Assembly: GCF_900141745.1 (NCBI RefSeq)
Contig: NZ_FSRM01000002.1
Span: 2,728,001-2,792,000 of the forward strand
Direction of reading: 5' to 3'
Length of the DNA: 64,000 bases
Source: Paraburkholderia phenazinium
GTDB lineage: Bacteria > Pseudomonadota > Gammaproteobacteria > Burkholderiales > Burkholderiaceae
Shown piece after piece: positions 17,778 through 28,593 of the stretch; position 1 is the first letter of the stretch; each line of letters opens with the position of its first letter. The position numbers were made by a program, and so were the translations under genes. The notes below the pieces were generated by a model. It worked only from the letters and a program-made list of their open reading frames with translations. It was not told where the DNA came from and ran no database searches.

Positions 17778-18192
17778 TGCAGGCTTTGCGCTGCCGTGTA
17801 CTTTGTGACGGCACGCGCATCGACATGCAGGTAAGGATAACGAAGTAAAGGCATCTATATCAAATCCGTTATTTAAGAGATAGCGGACAAAATTTGACTC
17901 ATTCGCTATCCAGCCGCGCCATAATCCCGCGCTTCGCCCGTGACAGGGCAGGGAAAGGGAAGTTGGCATCACCAGCACGTTCAATGACAGTTCACGGTTA
18001 ATCAGATCGACTGCGGCGGCGCCGATATTCTGGCCGCCACACGTCGCCGGTATGCCTGGATGCATGAGTCCGGGATTCGCTTGATTCTCCAATGCGGTGT
18101 GTCGTCACAGGCTTGCGCAGCCTGTGGCTCCGCCGTGCGTGGCTCTGTCTTTTGCGCGGCGTTGCCGTCGTCGATCACTTAAGGAGAAGTCC
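17778..18192. other. Intergenic region before the molybdenum hydroxylase operon
   Basis: About 415 bases between two genes of the same strand. It holds an inverted repeat around a TTGACT box (17879-17910) and the AAGGAG ribosome site of the next gene at 18182. A 40-codon frame at 18060-18182 ends on that ribosome site but has no ribosome site of its own, so I do not call it. Confidence 0.55.
17879..17910 (+). promoter_or_regulatory. Inverted repeat flanking a -35-like box
   Basis: GATAGCG (17879-17885) and CGCTATC (17904-17910) are perfect arms 18 bases apart. Between them lies TTGACT (17894-17899). A CATAAT follows 20 bases later, longer than the ideal 17. This could be a regulated promoter for the operon starting at 18193. 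Confidence 0.4.
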
Positions 18193-21021
18193 ATGGGGAA
18201 ACTCGACCTTTCGCGTCGCAGTTTTCTGAAGGCCAGTGTTATCGCGGGAGTCTCGGTGTATATCGCGCCGATCGGCAGCCGCGCATTTGCTGCGTTATTC
18301 GAAGAAAAGATTCTCACGCCGGTTCAATGGGATGCGGCAAATGGGCAGGCCAAATTCCGCATCGACGGCATCGCCAAGGTGACCGGTGCGAAGGTGTTCG
18401 CACGCGACATCCGCGCGACCGACATGCCGCATTGGCCGACGCAGCAGGCGCACGCTTTCATCCTGCGCACGACCCAGGCCGACCGCCTCTACGAAGGCTT
18501 CGACCTGACGCTGCTCGGCGACGAACTGAAACCGGACCGCGTCGTCACCGCCGACGATCTGACGCGCGACGGCCTGATCTTCCCCGCGTTCTATGGCGAC
18601 GACATGTTGTTGCCGCGAGGCAAGACGCCAGCTTATCTCGGCCAGGCGGTCGCGATCTTGATCTATCACGACTTCGCACGCTTTCGCTTCGCCAAGGACA
18701 AGCTCAAGTTCCACGACGAGATCATCCGTTATGGCGCGCAGACTGGGCCGCTGGAGCGCGATCCGTGGGGCACGTTCCGCTTCGTGCGGGTAGGCGGCAA
18801 GACGCCTTACGACGACGACACGTTCTCTAGCCTGAAGGACGCCCCGGTGTTCCCGAGCATGATGCGCAAGCACCAGCCGGTCTGGCCTGACGGCAAGGAG
18901 CACGGCAAGCTCGACGAGCAGGGCATGTTCTACGCGGGACAGATCCAGCAGGAACTCGATCGTCCGTCCGCGGACTGGCTCGTGATGGAGCGTGAGTACA
19001 ACACGCAATCTATCGACACGGCCGCGCTCGAACCCGACAACGTGAACTGCTGGTACGACAGCGCGAGCCAATCGCTGCATATGGTGGTGCCGACGCAAGC
19101 GCCATCCGAGGTTGTGGAGAGTGCGGCCGGCATGGTCGCGAAGTGCGCGTTTCCGGTGAAGAACCTGTTCGTGCACCCTTGCTACACGGTTGGCTACGGC
19201 TCGAAGGATCACTTCAACGTGCCGTTCTACGGTCTCGTCACGGCGATGTACGCGGACGGCCGTCCGGTGCGTCTGGCGAACGATCGCTACGAGCAGTTCC
19301 AGACTTCGCTGAAGCGTCACGCTTTCAAGATGCACTACCGTATCGCCGTGGACAGAAAGACCGGGCTCTTCCAGTCGTTCAAGGCCGCGATGGAAGCGAA
19401 CGGCGGCGGCCGGTGCAATTTTTCGCCATCGGTGGCCATGGTCGGCGCTACCGCGGCGCAGTCGATCTACTACTTTCCGAAGAACGACCTTTCGGCTGTC
19501 GCGGTCGCTTCCCGTGCGATCGACGCTGGTTCCGCACGCGGCTACGGCACGCTGCAGAGCATGGCGGCCACCGAGATGATGGTCGACGAGATCGCGGCAC
19601 AACTTGGTGTCGATCCGATCGACTTCCGCCTGAAGAACGCGTTGCGCTCGGGCATGAAAAACAGCCAGGGCGCGGTGCCGGCTGGCGCGATCCGCGTCGA
19701 CGAAGTCCTGCAGAAGGCGCAGGTGCATCCGCTATGGGTGAACCGGGCAGAGCAAAAGCTTTCATTCGAGCTGGCGCATCCGGGCCAGCGCTACGGCGTC
19801 GGTTTTGCCTGCGTGCAAAAGGACTTCGGCACCGGGGCGGAGACCTCGTTGGCGAAAGTCGAGTTCACTGTCGACGGCAAGATCAGCCTGCATCACACCG
19901 CCGCCGAAATCGGCACCGGCATGTCCACGTCGCAGGCGATTGCTGTCGCCAAATGGCTCGGCAAGCCGGCCACCGAGGTGCGCGTTGCCGTCACCGACTG
20001 GCCCGATCTGCCGGTCGTCACGAGCGGCGATCCGTACATCATGTCGCAAGCGGAGCAGGACAAGCTGTCGGCCAATCCGCGTTGGTCGCCGGGTTATGCA
20101 TCGCCGTCGAGCGCGACCAACTCCGCGTTCTATTTCACGCACAGCACGCGCGAGGCCGCTCGCGTCGTATTCACTCACGGCCTGTGGCCGGCGGCGATGG
20201 CGATCTGGCGTCAAGGCACCGGCGGCGGCCAGGCCGCGCCGCTAGTGGTGCGCATCGAGGACGCGCGCTGGGTCAACGGCAAGCTATCGGCGGCCGGTCT
20301 CGAGGCGCTCACTTTCGAACAGCTCGCGAAGAAGGCACACGAACTCGGGCTCGTGACGGGCGCGGCGGTACACGTATTCAATCGCTGGCAATGGGCCGAA
20401 GCGGAGTTCGACATCGACGGCAGCGTCGAGCGCCTCCCCATCGATGGCCTTTCGCTGCGCTACGGCGACAACGCCGGAACCGATAAGAAACGACTGCAAA
20501 GCACACCGAATCAATATCGCGTGCTTGATCGAAAGCGCGTGTTCATTCCGCCCGTGCAGCGTAACGACGCCGCGGTCACTTACTACAGCGCGGTCGGCAC
20601 GCTGGTCGAACTCGCGGTGCATGAGGCGACTGGCAAGGTCGAACTGCTGAGCCATCACTCGATCATGGAGTGCGGCAACCAGATTGCGCCGCAACTCGTA
20701 TCGGGTCAATTGCAGGGCGGTCTCGCGATGGGCATCGGTCACGCGCTGCATGAATATCTGCCGCTCTACGAAGACGGTCCCGGCAACGGCACGTGGAACT
20801 TCAACCGCTATCGGTTGCCGCGTGCCAGGGACGTCGCTGTCTGGACCCAGACCGGTGAAGTGCTGCCGCCGTTGACCGAAAGCGATCCGCCCAAGGGTAT
20901 CGCCGAAGTGGTGATGATCCCGGTGGTTGGCGCGATCGTGAACGGCATTGCGCACGCTATCGGACATCGTTTTACTGACCTCCCGGTCACTCCGCAAAAA
21001 ATTCAGGAGGTGCTCGCATGA
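18193..21021 (+). CDS. Molybdopterin-binding large subunit, xanthine dehydrogenase family, Tat-exported
   Basis: Catalytic subunit (942 residues) of a periplasmic molybdenum hydroxylase oxidising an aldehyde or N-heterocycle. A twin-arginine signal opens it: SRRSFLKASVIAGVSVYIAP. The aldehyde-oxidase/xanthine-dehydrogenase fold follows, with VGYGSKDHFNVPFYGLV, GSARGYGTLQSMAATEMMVD and EIGTGMSTSQAIAVAKWLG. Near the C-terminus the usual GxGE segment reads PKGIAEVVMIPVVGAIVNGI, keeping the catalytic-type Glu but changing the Gly before it to Ala. AAGGAG lies 6 bases before the ATG. The stop overlaps the 2Fe-2S gene, and a triheme cytochrome follows. No FAD subunit is present, as in the isoquinoline-oxidoreductase-like type. 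The substrate is unknown. A second such system lies at 33992-38046. Confidence 0.87.
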   Translation: MGKLDLSRRSFLKASVIAGVSVYIAPIGSRAFAALFEEKILTPVQWDAANGQAKFRIDGIAKVTGAKVFARDIRATDMPHWPTQQAHAFILRTTQADRLYEGFDLTLLGDELKPDRVVTADDLTRDGLIFPAFYGDDMLLPRGKTPAYLGQAVAILIYHDFARFRFAKDKLKFHDEIIRYGAQTGPLERDPWGTFRFVRVGGKTPYDDDTFSSLKDAPVFPSMMRKHQPVWPDGKEHGKLDEQGMFYAGQIQQELDRPSADWLVMEREYNTQSIDTAALEPDNVNCWYDSASQSLHMVVPTQAPSEVVESAAGMVAKCAFPVKNLFVHPCYTVGYGSKDHFNVPFYGLVTAMYADGRPVRLANDRYEQFQTSLKRHAFKMHYRIAVDRKTGLFQSFKAAMEANGGGRCNFSPSVAMVGATAAQSIYYFPKNDLSAVAVASRAIDAGSARGYGTLQSMAATEMMVDEIAAQLGVDPIDFRLKNALRSGMKNSQGAVPAGAIRVDEVLQKAQVHPLWVNRAEQKLSFELAHPGQRYGVGFACVQKDFGTGAETSLAKVEFTVDGKISLHHTAAEIGTGMSTSQAIAVAKWLGKPATEVRVAVTDWPDLPVVTSGDPYIMSQAEQDKLSANPRWSPGYASPSSATNSAFYFTHSTREAARVVFTHGLWPAAMAIWRQGTGGGQAAPLVVRIEDARWVNGKLSAAGLEALTFEQLAKKAHELGLVTGAAVHVFNRWQWAEAEFDIDGSVERLPIDGLSLRYGDNAGTDKKRLQSTPNQYRVLDRKRVFIPPVQRNDAAVTYYSAVGTLVELAVHEATGKVELLSHHSIMECGNQIAPQLVSGQLQGGLAMGIGHALHEYLPLYEDGPGNGTWNFNRYRLPRARDVAVWTQTGEVLPPLTESDPPKGIAEVVMIPVVGAIVNGIAHAIGHRFTDLPVTPQKIQEVLA

Positions 21022-21671
21022 CGGCCCCTAATCAAAATTCCGGCCATGCAGCTGATGCAACGGCGGGCTCTGCTGCTGCTTCGACCGCCGCAAATGCCGA
21101 CGTGGTAGAGCGGCCTTTGACTCAATTCCGCGCCCAACCGGTATCGCTGACGGTGAACGGGCAACAGGTCGGCCCGCTGCAAGTGCCGGCCGGTCTGATG
21201 ATGATCGACCTGCTGCACGAATATCTCCACCTGACCGGTTCGCGGCTCGGCTGTGGGCAAGGCGTCTGTCACGCCTGCGTGGTGATTCTGGACAAACCGG
21301 ATGGCACGAGCGAAGAAATCCGCACGTGCATCACAGGCGCGAATTTCTTCGACGGCAAGTCGATCCGCACGATCGAAGGCCACGCACAGCGCAACGAACA
21401 GGGCGAGGTGGTGGCCTTGTCGCCGATCCAGCAGAAGTTTCTCGAGCACTTCAGTTTTCAGTGCGGCTACTGTACTCCGGGCTTCGTGAACGCGGCGACA
21501 GTGCTGATCGAGCGTCTCAAGCGCCAGCCGGTGGCGAGAGATCAGGTGGAGCAAACCATCACCGAGGCGCTGAACGATCACATCTGCCGCTGTACGGGCT
21601 ACGTGCGGTACTACGAAGCGGTGAAGGATGTCGTGTTGACGATGCCTGGACTCGTAAAGGACGCCGCATGA
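21018..21671 (+). CDS. 2Fe-2S subunit of molybdenum hydroxylase
   Basis: Electron-transfer subunit of 217 residues. The N-terminal ferredoxin-like cluster site reads GCGQGVCHAC with a later Cys in RTCITG. The second, helical cluster site reads FQCGYCTPGF and ICRCTGY. The first 40 residues are an extra low-complexity tail rich in Ala, Ser and Thr, absent from the paralogue at 33992. It has no signal peptide and would be exported together with the Tat-tagged large subunit. It overlaps both neighbours by four bases, so the three genes are coupled in translation. Confidence 0.9.
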   Translation: MTAPNQNSGHAADATAGSAAASTAANADVVERPLTQFRAQPVSLTVNGQQVGPLQVPAGLMMIDLLHEYLHLTGSRLGCGQGVCHACVVILDKPDGTSEEIRTCITGANFFDGKSIRTIEGHAQRNEQGEVVALSPIQQKFLEHFSFQCGYCTPGFVNAATVLIERLKRQPVARDQVEQTITEALNDHICRCTGYVRYYEAVKDVVLTMPGLVKDAA

Positions 21672-23017
21672 CGATGCTTTCCTTGACCCCGCAGAGTGCG
21701 CAGACCTCGCGGACTCCGCTACGTCTGCTGCAGCTGCGCCGCGTCGTGCTGGTGTTGAGCGCAGCGGCGCTGACAGCGTGCGGCCAACACCACGACGACA
21801 CCCCGGCTACCCGGATGACCGCTTCGGCGACCAGCACGCCAGCAGACCTGGAAAGCGCCGCGACAGAGCAGCTTGCGCGCGGCCGCTATCTGGTAAAAGC
21901 GGCCGATTGCGCCGCCTGTCACACGAGCGCTGACGGCGCGCCGTTTGCCGGCGGCCCGAAACTCGCCTCGCCGTTCGGCACGTTCTACGGCACGAACATC
22001 ACACCGGACAGAGAGCACGGCATCGGCAACTGGAGCGCTGGCGATTTCTACCGGGCGTTGCACGACGGCATGTCGCCGGATGGCCCGTTGTACCCGGCGA
22101 TGCCGTACACGTCGTACCGGCAGATCTCACGTGCCGACAGCGACGCGATGTATGCGTGGCTGATGGCGCAAAAACCCGCAGCGGTACCGAACCGTCAACC
22201 GGATCTGTCGTTTCCGTTCAACATGCGTTTTGCTGTGCGCTTCTGGGACATGCTGTTCCTGAAGGATGCGCTACCGGATGCATCGAAGGCCGTCTCTTCC
22301 GGGGCGTTGGTGGACTGGAGTCGTGGACGTTACCTGGTGAGCGCGCTCGGCCACTGCGCCGAATGCCATACGCCGCGCGGCAAGTTCGGTCAGCTCGACA
22401 ACGCGTTGCCGCTCGCCGGCGGGGCGCTGGGCCGCGTGGCCGCGCCGGACATCACCCCGCAAGGACTCGCTGCGCGTGGCTGGACCGCAACTGATCTGCA
22501 GACGTTCTTCGCCACCGGGATCGCCCCACAAGGCTCCGCGTTCAGCGAGATGTATCCGGTCGTGCATCTGAGCAGCCAGTATCTGAGACCCGACGATCTG
22601 CGCGCGATGTCGACGTATCTGCTCGGTGACCCGCCAGCGGCGGCGCAGCCGCTGCAGTCGCCAGCGTCGCCATCATCGGCATCTGCGGACACAGCGCAAC
22701 TGGCCGCCGGCCGCAATGTCTACCTCGCCGTATGTGCCGGTTGCCATGGGCGCGATGGCGAGGGCAAACCGCACGTCGCCGTCCCGATGCACGGCAATTC
22801 GACGGTACGGCAAAGCGATCCGCACAACCTGATCGTGGCGATGCTCGACGGCATCGATGCGCAGGACTTCCCCGGCCTTGAGCGCATGCAGGAGATGCCA
22901 GGGTTCGCAGGGCAGTTAAGCGACGCGGAACTCGCACAACTGACGAGTTATCTTCGCGCGACGTGGGGCGGACAGCCCGGCGACGTTACCGCGGCGGCCG
23001 TGAAGGCGCTGCGTTAA
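21668..23017 (+). CDS. Triheme cytochrome c lipoprotein, electron acceptor of the hydroxylase
   Basis: Predicted membrane-anchored periplasmic cytochrome of 449 residues. The signal region VVLVLSAAALTACG contains a lipobox (LTAC), so it is probably a lipoprotein. Three heme-binding sites are seen, CAACH, CAECH and CAGCH, in three cytochrome c domains, with axial Met candidates such as MPYTSYRQ. Such cytochromes take electrons from periplasmic molybdenum hydroxylases and alcohol dehydrogenases. The start overlaps the 2Fe-2S stop. A strong terminator follows at 23053, closing the operon. The paralogue at 36754 lacks the lipobox. Confidence 0.88.
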   Translation: MTMLSLTPQSAQTSRTPLRLLQLRRVVLVLSAAALTACGQHHDDTPATRMTASATSTPADLESAATEQLARGRYLVKAADCAACHTSADGAPFAGGPKLASPFGTFYGTNITPDREHGIGNWSAGDFYRALHDGMSPDGPLYPAMPYTSYRQISRADSDAMYAWLMAQKPAAVPNRQPDLSFPFNMRFAVRFWDMLFLKDALPDASKAVSSGALVDWSRGRYLVSALGHCAECHTPRGKFGQLDNALPLAGGALGRVAAPDITPQGLAARGWTATDLQTFFATGIAPQGSAFSEMYPVVHLSSQYLRPDDLRAMSTYLLGDPPAAAQPLQSPASPSSASADTAQLAAGRNVYLAVCAGCHGRDGEGKPHVAVPMHGNSTVRQSDPHNLIVAMLDGIDAQDFPGLERMQEMPGFAGQLSDAELAQLTSYLRATWGGQPGDVTAAAVKALR

Positions 23018-23052
23018 ACGAAAGCGCTCTCGGGCGCCGATGATTGGAAGGC

Positions 23053-23090
23053 AAACGGCCAGCACCTCGAAAGAGGGCTGGCCGTTTTCT
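23053..23090 (+). terminator. Rho-independent terminator of the first hydroxylase operon
   Basis: AAACGGCCAGC and GCTGGCCGTTT form a perfect 11-bp stem with a 13-base loop, followed by TTCTTTG. It lies 36 bases after the cytochrome stop codon. Confidence 0.8.
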
Positions 23091-23518
23091 TTGTGCGCTG
23101 TTTTTCTGCGCAACTCCTTACACGAATTTGCTGTCCGGCGAGCCGCTTCGCCTCCGGCCCCAGCGCCGAAATTCAAGGTTTTCCGACGATTTGCCGTTAA
23201 AGAAAACGATATCAGGGGCCAAATCCCGCAATACGGGTCGTAAGGATTTGTATCAGTCTGTGTGGACGGCCCGCTTTTTTGTCCGCGGCATTTTACAATT
23301 CCGCTTGAATTTTAACCGTCTGTCTGGCCCTTTTTGCGTCAAAACGCCTCGATTTCAAGGCATTTGCCGCAAGAGTGCCGGACAGAAGGGTGGGCCAGGG
23401 TGGTAGCCGCAACGAGGCGGTTTCCCGTGTCGAGCGTGCAGCGCTTCTGACGAATGCGCGCATCGGGGTGCGACGCGGGAACACTCGGGCTCGCCTATGT
23501 ACGAGGCAGGAGTCGAAC
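23091..23518. other. Intergenic region without a supported gene
   Basis: About 430 bases between the terminator and the lipoprotein gene. Part is AT-richer than average, for example around 23275-23320. I see no gene and no promoter boxes with correct spacing. An AGGAG at 23508-23512 is the ribosome site of the next gene. Confidence 0.5.
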
Positions 23519-23521
23519 TTG

Positions 23522-24559
23522 TTGAAAAATCGTTTCGACAGAACCATGATGGCCGGCGCCGCCGGCATCTGGGTCGCATTGGCAATGAGCGGTTGTGTGA
23601 ATGTGGCACAGCAGGATACGCAGGCGTCCTCGGCGGCTACTGGGGCGCCAGCGGTTTCGGCCGCTGCAGCGACCGCTGCATCGGATGCGGCCGCGGCAGC
23701 ATCGTTACAGGCGGCGGCAACCGCTGCGGCCAGCACGGCCAAACTGAAGGCAGCGCAGCCACTCGTCTACCGCGTCAAGCGTGGCGACACGCTGAACCAG
23801 ATTGCTCAACGCAACCACTGTAAGGTAAATGATCTGCTGGCGTGGAATCGTCTGAAGCCGTCCACGCGACTGAAGAAAGGGCAGGTGCTGCACGTAGCGT
23901 CGCCCGAGGCGGCAAAGGAAGCACAGGACGCCGCCGCGGCGGCCACTGCGGCGCAGGCTGCGGCTGATCAGGCCGCGGCCAAGGCTGCGGTCTCGGCAAA
24001 GCTGGCGGCGGCAGCAGCCTCTGCCAATCCGGCGGCGAATGCGGCGGCAGCGGCAAGCGGAGCGAATGCATCGACTGCATCAGCCGCTTCATCCAGCAAC
24101 GCCGCCTCCATCGCCCAGGGTGGCGCACCCGCACCGAATCCCGCGCAAGCACGCCAGGTCGACGCAGAGGTCTCGCGTCACGCCAACCGCGTCTCGCTGG
24201 TGTGGCCGGCACAAGGCACGGTGGTCGAGGGCTTCCAGGCGGGCGCGACGCGCGGCATCGAGATCGGCGGCAAGCCTGGCGATCCAGTGCGCGCAGCCGC
24301 GGACGGCAAGGTCATGTATGCAGGGACGGGGCTCAATGAATACGGCAGCCTGATCATCATCCAGCACAACAAGGACTTTCTGACGGCGTATTCGCACAAC
24401 CGCAGGCTGCTGGTGAAAACCGGCGACATCGTGCGGCAAGGGCAGGAAATCGCGGAGATGGGGGACGAGAACAACACGCGCGTCTCCGTGCTGTTCGAGG
24501 TGCGCCGCGACGGCAAGCCGGTCGATCCGATGCCGTATCTGCCGGCCAGGCAAAGTTGA
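23522..24559 (+). CDS. NlpD-like lipoprotein with LysM and degenerate LytM domain
   Basis: Envelope lipoprotein of about 345 residues. A signal peptide with lipobox (VALAMSGC) is followed by an Ala-rich stretch, a LysM peptidoglycan-binding domain (VYRVKRGDTLNQIAQRN), a long Ala/Ser linker, and an M23/LytM domain (GIEIGGKPGDPVRAAADGKV). The zinc ligands are lost: Arg replaces the first His (RGIEIGG) and Leu the last (LFEVRRDG). It should therefore activate an amidase rather than cut peptidoglycan, as NlpD does for AmiC. No ATG fits: ATG 23546 is 33 bases from AGGAG and would drop the positive charges. TTG at 23522 (or 23519) is 6-9 bases away and gives the signal KNRFDR, so I infer a TTG start. 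Confidence 0.82.
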   Translation: MKNRFDRTMMAGAAGIWVALAMSGCVNVAQQDTQASSAATGAPAVSAAAATAASDAAAAASLQAAATAAASTAKLKAAQPLVYRVKRGDTLNQIAQRNHCKVNDLLAWNRLKPSTRLKKGQVLHVASPEAAKEAQDAAAAATAAQAAADQAAAKAAVSAKLAAAAASANPAANAAAAASGANASTASAASSSNAASIAQGGAPAPNPAQARQVDAEVSRHANRVSLVWPAQGTVVEGFQAGATRGIEIGGKPGDPVRAAADGKVMYAGTGLNEYGSLIIIQHNKDFLTAYSHNRRLLVKTGDIVRQGQEIAEMGDENNTRVSVLFEVRRDGKPVDPMPYLPARQS

Positions 24560-24570
24560 GTTTGCTGGGC

Positions 24571-24600
24571 AGGTGAGGCAGCGTAGGCGCCGCCTCACCT
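24571..24600. terminator. Shared hairpin between convergent genes
   Basis: AGGTGAGGC and GCCTCACCT form a perfect 9-bp stem with a 12-base loop, placed between the convergent nlpD-like and prpF genes. No long T-run is present, so it may act in both directions with modest strength. Confidence 0.5.
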
Positions 24601-24609
24601 TGGGCCGAA

Positions 24610-25800
24610 TCAGAACGAATCGCCCGGAACGCGCACCCAGCCTTCCATCAGCACGCGGGCGCTTCGGCTCATGATCGCTTTCTTCACGACCCATTCGCCG
24701 TCCACCTGACTGGCCTGCGCACCCACACGCAACGTGCCGGAAGGATGGCCGAAGCGCACCGCTTCGCGTTCACCACCACCCGCGGCGAGATTCACCAGCG
24801 TGCCCGGAATCGCGGCTGCCGTACCGATGGCCACCGCGGCGGTGCCCATCATCGCGTGATGCAGCTTGCCCATCGACATCGCGCGCACCAGCACGTCGAC
24901 ATCGCCCGCCGCAATCTGCTTGCCGCTGGACGCCACATACCCCACCGGCCTCGCGACAAACGCGACTTTCGGGGTGTGCTGCCGCGTCGCGATCTCATCG
25001 ATATGTTTGATCAGGCCCATGCGCACTGCACCGTGCGCGCGAATCGTCTCGAACTTTGCCAGCGCCTTGTCGTCGCTATTGATTGCGTCCTGGAGTTCGG
25101 TGCCCTTGTAGCCGATCGCTTCGGCGTCGACGAAAATCGTCGGAATGCCCGCGTTGATCATGGTGGCCTTCAACGTGCCCACACCAGGCACCTCGAGGTC
25201 GTCCACCAGATTGCCAGTGGGGAACATCGAGCCGCCTGCACCTTCTTCTTCGGCGGCCGGATCCATGAACTCGAGCTGCACCTCGGCGGCGGGGAAGGTC
25301 ACGCCGTCCAGTTCGAAGTCGCCGGTTTCCTGCACGGCGCCGTTGGTGACAGGCACGTGTCCGATGATGGTCTTGCCGATATTAGCCTGCCAGATCCGCA
25401 CGGTGGCCACGCCGTTATGCGGAACGCGGCTCGGGTCGACCAGCCCGGCGCTGATCGAGAACGGTCCCACTGCGGCTGAGAGGTTGCCGCAATTGCCGCT
25501 CCAGTCCACAAACGCCTTGTCGATCGACACCTGGCCGAACAGATAGTCGACGTCATGATCGGGCCTGCTGCTCTTCGCGATGATCACCGTCTTGCTGGTG
25601 CTCGACGTCGCGCCGCCCATGCCGTCAGTCTGCTTGCCGTACGGGTCCGGACTGCCAATCACGCGCAGCAGCAAGGCATCGCGCGCCGCGCCCGGCACCT
25701 GGGCGGCTTCGGGCAAATCCTGCAAGCGGAAGAACACGCCTTTACTGGTGCCGCCACGCATGTAGGTGGCGGGAATCTTGATCTGGGGTACGTGGGCCAC
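24610..25800 (-). CDS. prpF: 2-methylaconitate cis-trans isomerase
   Basis: PrpF, 396 residues, isomerises the 2-methyl-trans-aconitate made by AcnD so that aconitase can hydrate it to 2-methylisocitrate. The family N-terminus IPATYMRGGTSKGVFFRLQD is clear, as are FVDWSGNCGNLSAAVGPF and the central IPTIFVDAEAIG. The protein has the diaminopimelate-epimerase-like fold, with the active-site Cys probably in SGNCGN. The GTG at 25800 is the start: GGAGGAG lies 8 bases before it and the reading MAHVPQIKIPATY fits the family, while the ATG at 25875 lies inside acnD. Last gene of the prpB-prpC-acnD-prpF order, 16 bases after acnD. Confidence 0.93.
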   Translation of the reverse strand: MAHVPQIKIPATYMRGGTSKGVFFRLQDLPEAAQVPGAARDALLLRVIGSPDPYGKQTDGMGGATSSTSKTVIIAKSSRPDHDVDYLFGQVSIDKAFVDWSGNCGNLSAAVGPFSISAGLVDPSRVPHNGVATVRIWQANIGKTIIGHVPVTNGAVQETGDFELDGVTFPAAEVQLEFMDPAAEEEGAGGSMFPTGNLVDDLEVPGVGTLKATMINAGIPTIFVDAEAIGYKGTELQDAINSDDKALAKFETIRAHGAVRMGLIKHIDEIATRQHTPKVAFVARPVGYVASSGKQIAAGDVDVLVRAMSMGKLHHAMMGTAAVAIGTAAAIPGTLVNLAAGGGEREAVRFGHPSGTLRVGAQASQVDGEWVVKKAIMSRSARVLMEGWVRVPGDSF

Positions 25801-25816
25801 GTTTTTGTCTCCTCCC

Positions 25817-28414
<2,598 letters not shown>

Positions 28415-28469
28415 ACCGTGGGGGAGTAAGAATGTAGTGTTCGGCAATCATGTTGCATGTCGGCAGGGC

Positions 28470-28535
28470 GATAATTGCTGGAGCTGGACGTCGCTGGACG
28501 TCGCTGGACATCACAGGACGTCAGCGGCAATTATC
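28470..28535. repeat. Stem-loop enclosing four imperfect 10-bp tandem repeats
   Basis: Between prpC and acnD, perfect 9-bp arms GATAATTGC (28470-28478) and GCAATTATC (28527-28535) enclose four tandem decamers at 28483, 28493, 28503 and 28513: GCTGGACGTC twice, GCTGGACATC, and ACAGGACGTC. A few more outer pairs form with one bulge. In the prp mRNA this would fold as a stem with a structured loop. A role in processing or in setting the acnD level is inference. Confidence 0.6.
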
Positions 28536-28544
28536 CCCCTTTCC

Positions 28545-28593
28545 CGATCAACGTTTGATGATCGGCGCTTTCGATCAACGTTTCGCGATCGGC
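28545..28593. repeat. Imperfect 22-bp direct repeat over the prpC stop codon
   Basis: Positions 28572-28593 (last codons and stop of prpC) and 28545-28566 (just downstream) agree in 19 of 22 bases, differing only in one central triplet. This looks like a small tandem duplication of the gene end that left the stop codon unchanged. Confidence 0.65.

Noticed and set aside
18060..18182. A 40-codon frame with four Cys ending on the ribosome site of the molybdenum hydroxylase gene
   Set aside because: No ribosome site and no homologue I recognise. The position could suggest a leader peptide, but evidence is too thin.
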